Source of the DNA: Acanthopleura granulata
Taxonomy: Eukaryota; Mollusca; Polyplacophora; Chitonida; Chitonidae
NCBI GenBank assembly: GCA_016165875.1
Contig: JABBOT010000080.1
Span: forward strand, 13,002,337 to 13,066,336
Direction: 5' to 3'
DNA: 64,000 nucleotides
Part shown: one piece after another, positions 13,701 to 24,700 of the stretch
How the letters are laid out: each line of letters begins with the position of its first letter
Position numbering within the stretch: the stretch's first letter is position 1
Program-made: the position numbers and the translations under genes
The notes under the pieces: generated by a model
Databases searched by the model: none
Seen by the model: only the letters and a program-made list of their open reading frames with translations
Told to the model about the DNA's origin: nothing

Positions 13701-15261
13701 TGTGTACTGCATGCATGCTGAAAATCTCTGAGCTGTCTTAAAAAACACAGGATCTACAGGGCTTCAAGATTTGATAAAAGGATGATTTACTTCATTTGGC
13801 ACATGTACATCTCTATGATATATAATTCTTGTTTAGGATGAATGTATAAATAGTGAAAGCATGCCACCCAATGAATTTTGACGTCCTGATCACGAATCTG
13901 GTCTTATTTCTTTTCTGCGACGCTAACTTTTGCCGCAAATTGTGATGGAACTGCCAAAAAGCACAATTCACCCAATATTTGTAGGTAACATGAATGAAAT
14001 CTGTTACAGAAGTAAACCTGAAAATCTCCAAGAGCAAAGGGCTCCACATCTACTGTATATGTGCCAATGAAAGAAAGGTTACAGACATGCACATGCAGGC
14101 CCTACTGGCTTGAACCTCGGCATCGCTGTCCCTAACAGGTATATTTATTATTAATATTTTTATAATATAATAATAAAATTACAATATCTTCCAAACTGCT
14201 GAAGGCAGAGAATCCAAACTTTGCAGTCTTGATAATAAACATATGAAGCAATGCTTGATGCTTAGTGTCCATTTGCCAGTCACATGATTTTTCAACTTGA
14301 CCAACTTTGGACTCCATATTGCTATAAATATAACGTGTGGACATGTCATTTTCTTCAGAAGGGTTTATCCAATCAAGCTGAAATTTGAAATGCAGACAAA
14401 TTAAGTGTGCAAAAATCACTTTTGTACCTTGAAAACTATAGAACCGCACTGATTCCCGAAGTTGTCACGTGACCAAAAGTTTTTTAATTTAAATATTTTA
14501 AGTATGCTTCCTGTTGTTGTTTGACATCCTGATCACAAATCTGATCTTCTTTTTTTGCCTGTCATGTATACTTTTGACACAAATTATGATCAAAATTTGC
14601 AAAATGCAATTTTCCCCATATTTGGAGGTTACGTGAAAACCGTTACAGCTGTAATGCTAAAAATTATGGAGTGCAAAGGGCCAGATATGTACTACAAAAA
14701 GTGTCATGAAAAAGCAAAATTCCACCACATTCAGAGGTCATATGATTGGAAACCGTTCTAGCTATAAAGCTGAACATCTCTGAGTGCAGTTTACTATGAG
14801 AATGGATATTATCCTTGCTGTACTGTATTATTTATGTCTTTTGTTATGGGCTATGATCAAAGCATCAAAAATGAACTGCTTTCACGCTGGTTTGCAGTAG
14901 ATGGCCCATTCTATATAGCAGCCATGGATTAAAATCCTTTCTCAGTCTTTTCTCTTTTCATTACCATGACGTTATCAGGGGACCACCAGATGTGGTAATA
15001 GCGTGGACCCCAGCAACGCTGTTGGATAACAGGTTTAATTATTATTATTTTGCTTTTTATTTCTTTTTTATTTTCTTCCTTTATTCGGTTCATTTTAATC
15101 TCAAATTTTGTAAACTTTAGGATTACAAAAATTCAAGTTACCGTGGCTAAATCCTCGTGTTCCCAGGTCGCCTTTTCATATTCGGCCTCCAGTTGTTCAT
15201 TGATTTCTTGAGTTACTTCATAAGCCAATGGATCTATGTCATCTTCAAGTGCCAGCTCCAT
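4723..15261 (-). CDS. WDR88: WD repeat-containing protein 88-like, complete, 11 coding exons
   Basis: Coding exons, in transcript order: 15261-15142, 11488-11292, 10697-10634, 10007-9869, 9059-8933, 8570-8457, 7947-7877, 7050-6968, 6118-6050, 5457-5365 and 4845-4723. All junctions are GT-AG, phases agree throughout, and the sum is exactly 1200 bp (399 aa plus stop). An acidic N-terminus (MELALEDDIDPLAYEV) precedes seven WD repeats ending KIWDVDSG, HVWDVESG, QVWDTNSG, NFWDLKTK, KIWDVTTG, VVWDVDNN and RLWNIAES, enough for one seven-bladed propeller. The last exon adds a small cysteine module (C360xxC363 and C381xxC384). The segment GHGDWVEDVDIS followed by this cysteine tail is what identifies WDR88 rather than POC1 or another WD protein. 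Its molecular function is not established; it is presumably a scaffold. The exon 6 donor could alternatively lie 10 bp earlier (after 8467), but only the donor after 8457 keeps frame. It is head to head with MARCHF6. Confidence 0.85.
5478..5707 (+). repeat. SINE copy, lacking most of the head
   Basis: Starts around a box-B-like TTGTTCAAGTCCAGTTCATG, then ACTCTGGCCGTACATGGGAA, TTTCCACCATAATGCTGGCT, GAAGTGAAATATTC and AAATAAATAAATA. It lies in the intron just upstream (in - transcript terms) of WDR88 exon 10, about 20 bp from that exon's acceptor. Confidence 0.75.
8195..8258 (+). repeat. SINE tail fragment
   Basis: Only the end of the family is recognisable: GTGATAAGTGAAAAATTTTT, then CATGGCATTAAACAACAATC and AAATAAATAAATG. 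Intron of the WDR88-like gene. Confidence 0.5.
8278..8442. repeat. About 40-bp tandem repeat beside WDR88 exon 6
   Basis: The core TGTAATGTCACATAAGCTAA recurs about four to five times with small changes (near 8279, 8311, 8345, 8379 and, diverged, 8420). The array ends only about 15 bp from the exon 6 donor, on its intron side. Confidence 0.75.
10984..11291 (-). repeat. 126-bp tandem duplication carrying copies of the WDR88 exon 2 donor end
   Basis: The sequence around the true exon 2 donor (boundary at 11292/11291) is repeated at 126-bp spacing: CAGCTGTACCTGTCATTTTG occurs near 11031, 11157 and 11283. On the - strand each copy keeps the end of the exon (TCAGCTCTCAAAATGACAG) followed by GTACAG. 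The two distal copies have drifted in the exon part (GTAACACTCAGCCACTAATA in place of the exonic GTAACACTCGGCCACTG). Although 126 is a multiple of three, read-through from the true donor meets a stop within about 30 bp, so the extra donors cannot simply extend the protein. Confidence 0.85.
11697..12030 (+). repeat. Full-length tRNA-type SINE, diverged, with internal insertion
   Basis: Head GGCCTCTGTGGCTGAGGGGG and TTAGCATGCTAG, box-B-like GTGAGTTCAAGTCC, then GCTGGCTTCCTCGAGAGTCG. About 100 bp of unrelated sequence interrupts it before the body (CCTCCCATCATAATGTTGGC) and the tail. It lies in intron 1 of the WDR88-like gene. Confidence 0.7.
12031..15141. other. WDR88 intron 1 remainder, with decayed dispersed repeats
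   Basis: No exon was recognised here. About three diverged copies of a roughly 170-bp block begin near 13535, 13873 and 14515. Each starts with a GATCACAAATCTGATCTT-like phrase and continues through an 'AAATTGYGATC...GCAATTT...CCCATATTTG' region to a 'GTTACAGCTGTAAAGCT'-like end. The spacing (338 and 642 bp) suggests an old tandem array of about 330-bp units. The 116-codon ORF at 12431-12781 is AT-rich and matches no family I know. Confidence 0.55.
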
Positions 15262-15744
15262 TACTGATGTTTCGTTTTCGATCAGCGCATAATTAAAACC
15301 AAAAAGGTAACATATTTCTAAAAACCAACATCAATTACTGTCACATGTCAAGCAGACGCCATTTCGCTTCGTATGTCGCTAGACAACTAACGTAATTCGG
15401 AATTTTTCAAGCTCGAATTCAAGTAATCTCTCTGCCGCTTTAGACAGACCTTTCAAAAATACTGATACGGTAAACATACGTTTTTTGTAAGATATTTTGG
15501 AAAAATACATAATAAACGCATTTCAAAACAGGAACTGATGTGTGTTTTATTGGTTTTCAATTTGCCCGTAGAAAACGGGCAAAATAAGGGTATTTCTAGT
15601 GAACTGTTTTATGAAGGTTCACAAAAAAATAGTCCGATATGTGCGGAGATATCTCTTTACTGCCGAGCGGGATAGTTGTCGCAATCACGAAGGAATTGTC
15701 GTAATAGCATGGTCATTTTACGGTAGACGTTCACTTCCGACAAG
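15262..15744. promoter_or_regulatory. Probable bidirectional promoter between WDR88 and MARCHF6
   Basis: The start codons of the two divergent genes (15261 on -, 15745 on +) are separated by only 483 bp, so both 5' UTRs and both core promoters must fit here unless there are non-coding upstream exons. The interval has more CpG than the surrounding introns. An ETS-type CACTTCCG lies at about 15731, next to the MARCHF6 start. No TATA box is convincing. The call rests on geometry and the ETS-like site. Confidence 0.6.
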
Positions 15745-15778
15745 ATGATCGAAATGGATGACGCCGAGGGGCAGACAG
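15745..15778 (+). CDS. MARCHF6: MARCHF6 coding exon 1 (34 bp, initiator)
   Basis: ATG at 15745, second ATG at 15754; the encoded start is [11 protein letters not shown], then a G that completes an Asp codon with exon 2 (GTAACT donor at 15779). The acidic peptide directly before 'DICRVC' has the composition and length expected of MARCHF6 N-termini, and the phase (1) fits exon 2 exactly. The exon is separated from exon 2 by about 7.2 kb containing the TIR element, so gene finders could easily miss it. Confidence 0.8.
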
Positions 15779-18700
15779 GTAACTGGGTTGATGTCTGTTT
15801 ATGTCTGAATGTTTACGTGTAACAACGATAACTTGTATGATTCAAAAGAATTAATTTGCGGTAAATTAAGGTCGCAGAAGAGGAAAGATGCAAACACTTG
15901 CGCGCTTGGGAAAATTAGCTACATGTGTCGCATATCATTGGCACTGGCAACAATCTTGTTCCGTTTGCGAGCATGCGTTTTCAAGAGTCACATAGTGTCA
16001 AGGTCTCTTTTCCTACTCCAAAAAGTCTGTACTGGTTAATGCCCAAGCCAAAGGATCTTTGAATAGGGTGCTAATCTCTCAGCTCCCAGTTTCTCTAGAG
16101 TGCGTCCAACATATTTCCTTTGGCAAATATCATTGGGGGGGTCACCCACATTTTTGTATGATGTTGTAAAGTGTTACAAATGAGTTTGAAAAACTCCTAC
16201 CTCATCACCAAAGTATATCACAAGAGTGAACGGTGTTAGCATAGGCCGTTCCATCACCAATGCAATTTAAAATGTGTCTACTGCACTGTCAGCCCTGTAA
16301 CACTGATCCAGGGGAGCAGCAGGGAAGGTGAGCATACTAACTAATGGGAGCCCCCCCATGACCCAACGAGCCCCACACGAGCCCCACACGACCTGACGAG
16401 CCCCCCCCCCCAGAACGTGGTCTGAATAATTTCCGCTGCACATCAAGCCATATTGTGTTTGTGTACATAAACTTATGCCAATCATATATGTACACAAACG
16501 GGCGTTCACATTCAGAAAAAACACAACATATAGGAGAGCAATAAGGAACAGCCCACCACCCTTGCCGGCCCGGTTGCTCCATTTAGAGATATATGTTGCT
16601 GTGTGTATACCTGGGTCCTTGAACAGCATCAAAATGTCTTTCATACTGTGGGCAGATACATTGAGGTTGATGTTCCACAGGGTATCGCTCTTGTTGTATC
16701 TGGATTGGCTCTGCCGGTGCATGCGGTCGTACAGTATATCCAGGCGCCAGGCATACTGGTTACGGATCATCCAAGCTAGCTAGGGCTCGGTGACCATGTC
16801 GTACTCGAGGTTGATGTTATTGATGGTCTGTTTGGTTGCTGCCAGATCAGCAGCGTCCCCTGTGGCCTGGAATACGCGAAAGTTAGCTCGTATTCGAGAG
16901 TGTCACCCAGGGGCGACTGGTAGAATGGCATATGAGTCTCCAGCAGCTCAAAGTCAAGGGGGACGTAGTAGCCATAGGCATCTGCAAAGTCTTTGTCTAC
17001 AGTCTGGTCTTTATTCTCAGCTCCGACCTGAATTCGGGTGACATTCTTGTTGCAGCTTGTGTCGATGGCCTTGTACTGGGCATTCTGTCTCTCCTGGGCT
17101 GTCTTCCAAAGGTCCATGTAGAGTGGAAGATGTCGCTGTCATCGATTGCTTGCACAATATTACCTCTGATCTTTATTATGGTTGTCTTTACCACACCATG
17201 ACCAAGGCTCTGGACCACTGTTCGGTTGACATTGGTAGAGTCCAGGGAGATTGTGAAAGCAAGTCTCGTGGTCCCTAGAACAATGACATCATGGACGCCT
17301 GAGATTGGGGAACCGAACCATAAATTGGTGGTTTTGGTCCAGCCTACTCTGGTTATTTGTGATGACACCCAACTGCTGCACACCCTTGAACCCAAAGGGG
17401 GTTTCAGGCGGCGGTAAGGATTAGCCTTTCGTCCGTATTGACTCATGCTTATTAAACACCTGCAGATGTTATGAATCAGTAGGCATCTATATCATGACAC
17501 TGATGAACGAGATGATGAGGGGAAGCAAGAGACCTCGTTCTCTTCAAGAGTGGAGCAGCCGTTTGGCAGCCAAACAGAGGATAACACACAATCAGTTTTG
17601 TGCGAGGTTGCACGAACAACCGTAGATGACTATTATACAGCCACTGAGGAACAATACAGGGTGACCCCTGCTGCGGGGAGACGTTATTCTGATTTTGAGC
17701 TGGTCGATAATCGACTACGCCTTGTGGCTTTACCCAACTTTGATATTGTCAACAAAAGCACAGGCAAGCCACTTGTGCTATTGACACTAGAGAAGCATTT
17801 AGGGGTAGGTTTCATCCGGGATGAACTTGGGTTTGTTGACTGGAAGCGGGGCAAGCTGCTATCAAAAGTTGTGACAGTTCTTCAGAAAGCTTAGTATGAC
17901 GTAGGTGAAGCCGCGGCTGCAGAGAATGTGGAACAAGCACTGCAAGAAACATCAGAAGCGGTCGCGTCAATTGCAACCACGTTGACTGAATCTCGGATAG
18001 AGGGGGATATCAGCACATATGGTGATCCCCACTGCCCCTCCGTGAGCTGCTGGGGCTTGATGAGACACTGTAGACCGTCAGAGGTGAGAACACAAACAAC
18101 CTTGCTGGACTGACTGCACTGGACGAGCACATTACTTTGAAAGAAAAACAACTTGAGGTTGCCAATGAGTTCTCCAGGCGCCGCATTGCAGAAGAATTGC
18201 TAGCCCTTCGGGATGAAAGAGTAGCTTGCCTCGAGGCCGTCTTGGGCTCTGGTCATTGCCATAGTTGGAATCATTTCCGCGGCCATTCGGCCACAACAAG
18301 CGTAACCAGATCAGTGCAAGCCTGAGTATTACTAACGTCAGGTTTTCTTCATCGTGCTCTCTCGGTGAATTCTTAACTACTAGAGTCGGCGCTGCAGTGG
18401 GCTACGGCGCTGCGGTTGGAGTCCGCGCGGGAGTCGGCACGGGAACTGCTGGCTGTGGTTTAATAATGCTTGTCTCCCTAGTCAAAGGCGTGTGATTTAT
18501 TAAGTTTACGTCTTCATTAACCCTGAGTTTTGGGTCTGCTGTGGCTATGACGATCTTGTTATTTTATCCGATTCCTAGGTCCATATTGCTTGGCACTATG
18601 TAGCGACCCACACCAAACGCATGATCAACCTTGGAGCGGCCATACCTCGGGACGTTCTGGTACAGCTCTGTGGTAGAGGGCAGATCAACAAGTCTTGCCA

Positions 18701-21700
18701 TGGCGTTTTCGACATTAGCTGCGAACTGTTTTTGCACCTCCCGTGCCTGGGATACTGCTTCGGGTCTGTGCCTGTGCTCCCAGGATGGCCCAAACATAAG
18801 TCTGAATGGTGTCGTTCACGCGTTCCACACCTGCCTGGGTAAGCCCTTCAGATTCACCGAGGATGAAGGTGGCCCATGCATGATTGGCCTCGCTGCCTTG
18901 TGAGGTGAAATCGATGTGAACTTTCTCTGGTGTTCACTGAAGTGACATGCGGCTAGGATTGTAGTCGTAATGCGATTTCATGTATCCTGTCCTTGCCTGT
19001 GGTTTCCACTTCTTTTTTGCCGCCAATGTGTGACTTGGGGGACCCGAAGCTCGGCGGAAATTCCCTCATATGCTCTCCGGTCGTAGGGCTTGTCAGTCGG
19101 ACTCCATGTATCGTCCTGTGGAAGTGGCGCCTTAATCTCTTCCAGATTACGGCGCACTTGATAGTACACGTGTAAGTGGAATACAGAGTTGCTTAGTGTA
19201 GTGTTAGCTACAAGGGGGTTTTCCTTTGACCACCCAGAACCGGTCGTGGCACACCATATGGCGAAATTGAGTTGGTTCTGCCACCAGTCCATCGGTTGCG
19301 TGTACCGTTTCTCGACCAATGCGTCGCTGTTGATTTTTGGTAAATTGTAGTATTCAAGCACCTTTTGGAAGGTTTTGTGGAATGCAACCTGCGAGTAGTT
19401 CAAGCTGAGATCTATAATCACGATTTTACTTGGCTCCTCGATCCCTTTTCTTGAATATATTCCACTAACATGGAATGGGTTACATTCCTATTGAAAAATA
19501 AAATCGCTTTATCAAACATATTGCTAAATATGTTTGTTACACTGAGCGATATTTTTCAGGGGGACACTGTCATCCTCCAATCATATCTGGACTATCGAGA
19601 AGGCCAGTACGAGTTCGCCCTACTCGAATGACCTTGTACGCACAGGCGAATATTGGGGGTGATGTACGTTTCAGGCTGAACGATAAGTCGATAGATGTGC
19701 CAAGCAGCTATTACACCGTCCATACCCTCAACAAAGAAGTGTTCCAAACGTTGGGTGCTGAACTGCAGCTGAGCGAAACTACTGGTCTTGTGTGGCTGGG
19801 ACTGAATGGTGTTATCAGTCTATTAGATCTAGCTGATATCCTGGGATTCTTAAATGCAGAAGAACCCATGGATGGAATAAATGAAGGGGGCAAGCTAACC
19901 AAACTGACGCCTCACAAAGAAGTATTTGTCCATCTGAACGAGAAGGTTTTTCATCCGAAAACTTCATTGCAGTGTCTACTAGTATGACAAGTGGCTCTAC
20001 TCTTCTGAGAGCAGACGCGGCATGCCACGGATGCTTAAACTCCAGAAGGACGGTGACATTTCCCAATCCACAGTACCAAAGAATGTCTGCTGGCCCCGTG
20101 TTGGGGCTTACTGTAAAGGTGTTAAACAATTGCGGCCAACCTATAAATACATCATACATAAGTGTAACTTCACACGTTTGCAGGTGTGATGGACTCAGTG
20201 GGCCCTCATTGCACTGACATAGCCTCCAATATACTCACTCCGACCGCAGTTGGGGTCAAGTGGGGGTTAGCTGTATATGTTATACACAAACTTTACAACA
20301 CTGTACAAGACCAGACAGATGACATCACCAGATAAATTAGATGATTTAATTTGCTGTGGGTAGCCAGGCCTCAGTGGTAAAATAGATGAGGCCGGTCCGC
20401 CAGACTCGAACTGATGGATCAGTTGAACTCCCCTATAACACTAATTTGTTGAAGTAAAAAAAGCAAAACCCTTGCCACATCTCGCCGGAGTCCTGTAGGG
20501 TTTTAATTTCTTTTTCATGTATGCTCTTTGGGACTGCAGAGGCCTTTTTCCAGTGGGAAGTGCTTCCTATAGGCCTGTGGGAACTGGTCACCCATGTGAT
20601 TCATGCAAGCCTTCTGCAATACCACACCCGTCCTTGGACTGAACCAGCCTAGGGGTTTGAAACCCCACATGAGAGAGACGTGACTGGCGTGTACCGTATC
20701 AGTTTTTGGGAGATCCCACTGCTCCACACGCCGTTCATATATCTTAGCTGTGAATTTATATATTTATACCTCCCAAACCCTGTTGCGTATGTAGGTCACA
20801 AAAAAGTACCTATCTGATGTAGAAAGACGCGCTGTGGAAGAATATCACATTAGTTTTTGTCCAGAGTGATTATTTTCGCTGAATTCCGCAGATAAAAATA
20901 TGCTAGTCATCCATCCCACAATGCCATGCAATAGACATGGCATCTAAAACTGAGAGCTCTCAGTTCACATTGAAAAATCGGTAATGTAGCCTCCACATGT
21001 TTCTATATTTATACCAGCTAGTTGTAGACTGTATTTTATTAACCGTAAGAATTGATTAATACACAATAGACCAGTGAATATACAGTCAATATGCTTTACA
21101 CAGTCCTAGTACACGCATAAATAGGTCAGGAGACTCACGTACTATTATCAGCTATATATATCATGTTATATATAGTGAACCTGAAGTATGTGAGTGTCTG
21201 GGCTATGTCGGACACATAATACACGTAGGTAATACCTGCTGGCCTTTAATCTTAGATCGATCAACATAGGCGGCTCTGGCCTACATTACCTAAAACACAG
21301 CCTGAACACACTTGCGGATTTTGGCTAGGTGGACTTTGCAGTTTAATCACCACAGGTATGCTCACAGCAACACATATGTCTAAATTAGTGAGCCGTCCCT
21401 GGGGCTATTATGGTACGTACATAAACAATTGCCAATTATTTCTGAATGTGAACGGGTGTATGTCTAATGGCTAATTGGAAAAAGTTTATGTGCGCGTACA
21501 CCATATGGCTTGATGTGCAGCAGAAATTAGCCAGACCAGGGGCTGGGGCAATTATCTCTGAAAATGAACGCCCGTTTGTGTACATAGATAATTGGCAAAA
21601 GTTTATGTGCGCGTACACCATATGGCTTGATGTGCAGCAGAAATTAGCCAGACCAGGGGCTGGGGCAATTATCTCTGAAAATGAACGCCCGTTTGTGTAC

Positions 21701-24700
21701 ATAGATAATTGGCAAAAGTTTATGTACGCGAACACCATATGACTTGATGTGCAGCAGAAATTAGCCAAACCTGGGGCTGGGGGGCTCATCGGGTCGTGTG
21801 GGGCTCCCATTAGTTAATATGCCCACCCACCCTGCTGCTAGGGGCCAACAACAGTCTGTGTAAAAATAAAAGAAATTTGGGTTAAGCACAGTAAAAAACA
21901 GCAAACAACATTTACGGCCAGAGAGAACGGAGAGTATAGAATACACTGAGATATAAATTGTTGCTGATCACTGAAAATTCTGTGAGTAACGGTTAGTTGT
22001 AGTGACTGTATTCATCAAAGGAAATGTCCAAATGGGGCGGAGTGGCCCTTGACACGGACTTGTCGAAGGTCAAGGTTGCTCACGGACAGGGGAGATAATT
22101 TCATATATTGGAAATGCTTACACGGTTCGCTTATCCAACAACCACTCAAACGTACGATGTAGAAAATGAATTCCTGTGTATGCAAGGTCGTGCTTTTCAC
22201 TACAAGTACGCTCCAAGTACGTATCTCTCACGCAGCATGCGTTAGTCATTCTTAGCCATTGCTCCGCAGACTGAATGTGTATCTCTTGCTTCGCCTTGCA
22301 GCTGGCATACCGACATGTGGTTATGTTTCTTCGTGTAAATGAATGACTTTTTATGTCTCATTTCACCAAATTCAAATCAAATTTTGCATTTATACAAAAG
22401 TGTGGCTAGAAACGTATCTTTAGACCAAAGCGGCTGGATTGAAGGGCAAACATGACGACTTGAATGGGGTGACTTGTTTCTAATCAAATATTTATTACAT
22501 GAGTGTACACAATATTTACTTGTAACTATAGCAGCCCTAGTAACTTAAGAACATCTAAGCTGTCAGTAGGTCAGGTAAAATGTTTTAGTTCGGTCCATCT
22601 TGGTACATTTTCAGGTGTGTTGAAAGGTTATTGTTGTTGTTGCATTCTGACTTGTAACAACACTTTGTGTGACCTCGTTGACCTCGTTGAATTTCAAATC
22701 TGAATTCAGCCAGGTTCGTCAAATCAGGATTTTCTCTGATATGGATGACACTTAATTGATTGTTTCCATCCCAGATATCTGGATGAGGGGCTGGAGGGGA
22801 GGAGAGGGATACAGGAGGGGATACAGTTGTCAATTTTGATAATCATTATTTTTTATGGTCCAACTACATTTTAGCATTTACACTTTAGTAAACAGACGAA
22901 ATGAAGAGTTTACTATGAAAAAAGAAAGACTGTTGATAGAGGGAAAACTAACAGTCTTTATAAATACAATAAATGTGTACCTGTGTTAAGACAAGAGTTT
23001 TTCTCTTCTTCAGACATATGCCGAGTGTGCAGATGTGAAAGTGCACCCGACAAGCCACTGTTCCACCCCTGTGTTTGTACTGGAAGTATCCGCTATATCC
23101 ACCAAGATTGGTTAGTATATCATTTTCACTTTTCATTTTCATTTAGTATGGGCTAAGACCGTGGCAGAATGAATAGCTGATGGAATGCCACATTTTTTGC
23201 TGCTAAGGCAAATTTCAGCGTTAAGAGGGCCGTTGATATCCGGCAGTGTTACTTCCTTGGTACATGTTGCAGGTATAAAGAATTCACCTCGTGTTATTGA
23301 AAAATAACATCTTGTTTTTTGCGTGCCAAAAAAGGTCTTCATTTGTCAGGTAAAATCAAAGTGTTTTGAAATAAAAACTACTGAATATGAGAGCTCCATG
23401 GAGATTGTTCAAATCTCATATGATATTGTATTTCTGGCTGGTCATGTTGTCCTAATTTTCTGTCTTCTGGACAAGATTTCCTGAAGTGAGCTAATTTCTG
23501 TTTTGAGCATGTATTTGGGCCCAACCCATTTGATTTACTTGAAGCATTACAGGCATCCGACCCATCAGATATATATAATAGTAACCCATAGGGCACCCGT
23601 ATGCCAACAACAGCACACAGAAATTCCCCAGCAGTGAGACGCTGAAAGATAGATGTTTTTGATTTAAATAACAATTACTCAAATTCCTCCAAATTTGATG
23701 AATCATGTCTATAAAGTGATAGTACATGAATCATATAGACAGAGACAATGTTTACTAAGTGCAGACTAAGATGGTTTCTTTTATTACAGCTTGGTGCAGT
23801 GGTTGAAATACAGCAGAAAAGAATACTGTGAGTTATGTAAACACAGATTTGCCTTCACACCAAGTAAGTTGTTTACTAACAATCCATAATTTGTTGTATC
23901 AACGAAGCAAATGTTATTTTGCATGGATGTAATTTGAAAGCTTTGTTGTGGGTTATAAATTTTAAAAAATCCAGGTGGAGGATTATAGAGCCCTATTTAT
24001 GGTATATTTTTGTATATATATCATGTGTATATTCAAGTTATTTTGCAGCAGTTGTCACTGGCTCATTTGGCTAATGTTTTCCTCTCTGCAGCCTATAGGC
24101 CCTTGACCAAAGTTGGGAGGTTTGCCAGACACCTGGTAAAGGACATTGCAGGGTTACTCTGGGCTCTCCTTCTCCCGTACGCTGTGCCCATAAAGCGAAA
24201 CACTCTCATTATTGAAAATTTTTTTGATCACTATGGTTTTAAACTTTAATTCAGAAACCAGAAAATTAGAAGAAAAAAGTCTTTCAGTGCGAGGAAAGAC
24301 ATAAATTTTAAAAAAAGGGTGCATTGTAATTTTGTCATTGGTGCGTGAAAGGTTTTGAAATTGGCATATACCATTTCTCTCTAATATTTCCTGTACTTGC
24401 TGTTCGACTTGATTATGGACACTTGTTATGTGTGATGCAGTAAAAAGAGTATACCCTGCCATGTCTTATACTGTTTTTTACTGTTATTCAGTAAACTCAC
24501 TTGCCCAGCCTTGTACTTTTCATCACTATTATCCAATATACTTGCCCCACATGCCTTTTACTTTTGTTCACTGTTATACATTTCACTGGCTTGACCGGCC
24601 TTGTACTTTTATTCACTGTTATCCAGTATACTGGCCTGACCTGCCTCGTCTTTCGTTCACTGTTATCCAGTATATTCACTTCTCATGCCTTTTACTTTTG

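Larger units (their letters stand above)
16315..21839. mobile_element. 5.5-kb TIR element with decayed dsDNA-virus-like structural genes
   Basis: The two ends are inverted copies: 16315 onward begins AGCAGCAGGG and 21839 is the end of CCCTGCTGCT. The similarity continues inward through CTCCCATTAGTTARTATGC and a GGGCTCGT-rich stretch for about 200 bp. Immediately outside, AGGGG occurs at 16310-16314 and again at 21840-21844, a 5-bp target-site duplication. Inside are four broken genes (16530-17446 -, 17550-18330 +, 18564-19440 -, 19545-20215 +) that resemble virion proteins recurring together in cnidarian and molluscan genomes, in Polinton/Maverick-like or adinto-like elements. No family-B polymerase, retroviral-type integrase, packaging ATPase or protease was seen, and 5.5 kb is far below the 15-20 kb of complete Polintons, so this is probably a deleted non-autonomous copy. 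The element boundaries are well supported; the class name is an inference. Confidence 0.8.

Noticed and set aside
16475..16783. 102-codon + strand ORF over the left end of the TIR element
   Set aside because: It is antisense to the recognisable virus-like pseudogene and partly within the TIR; no motifs of its own.
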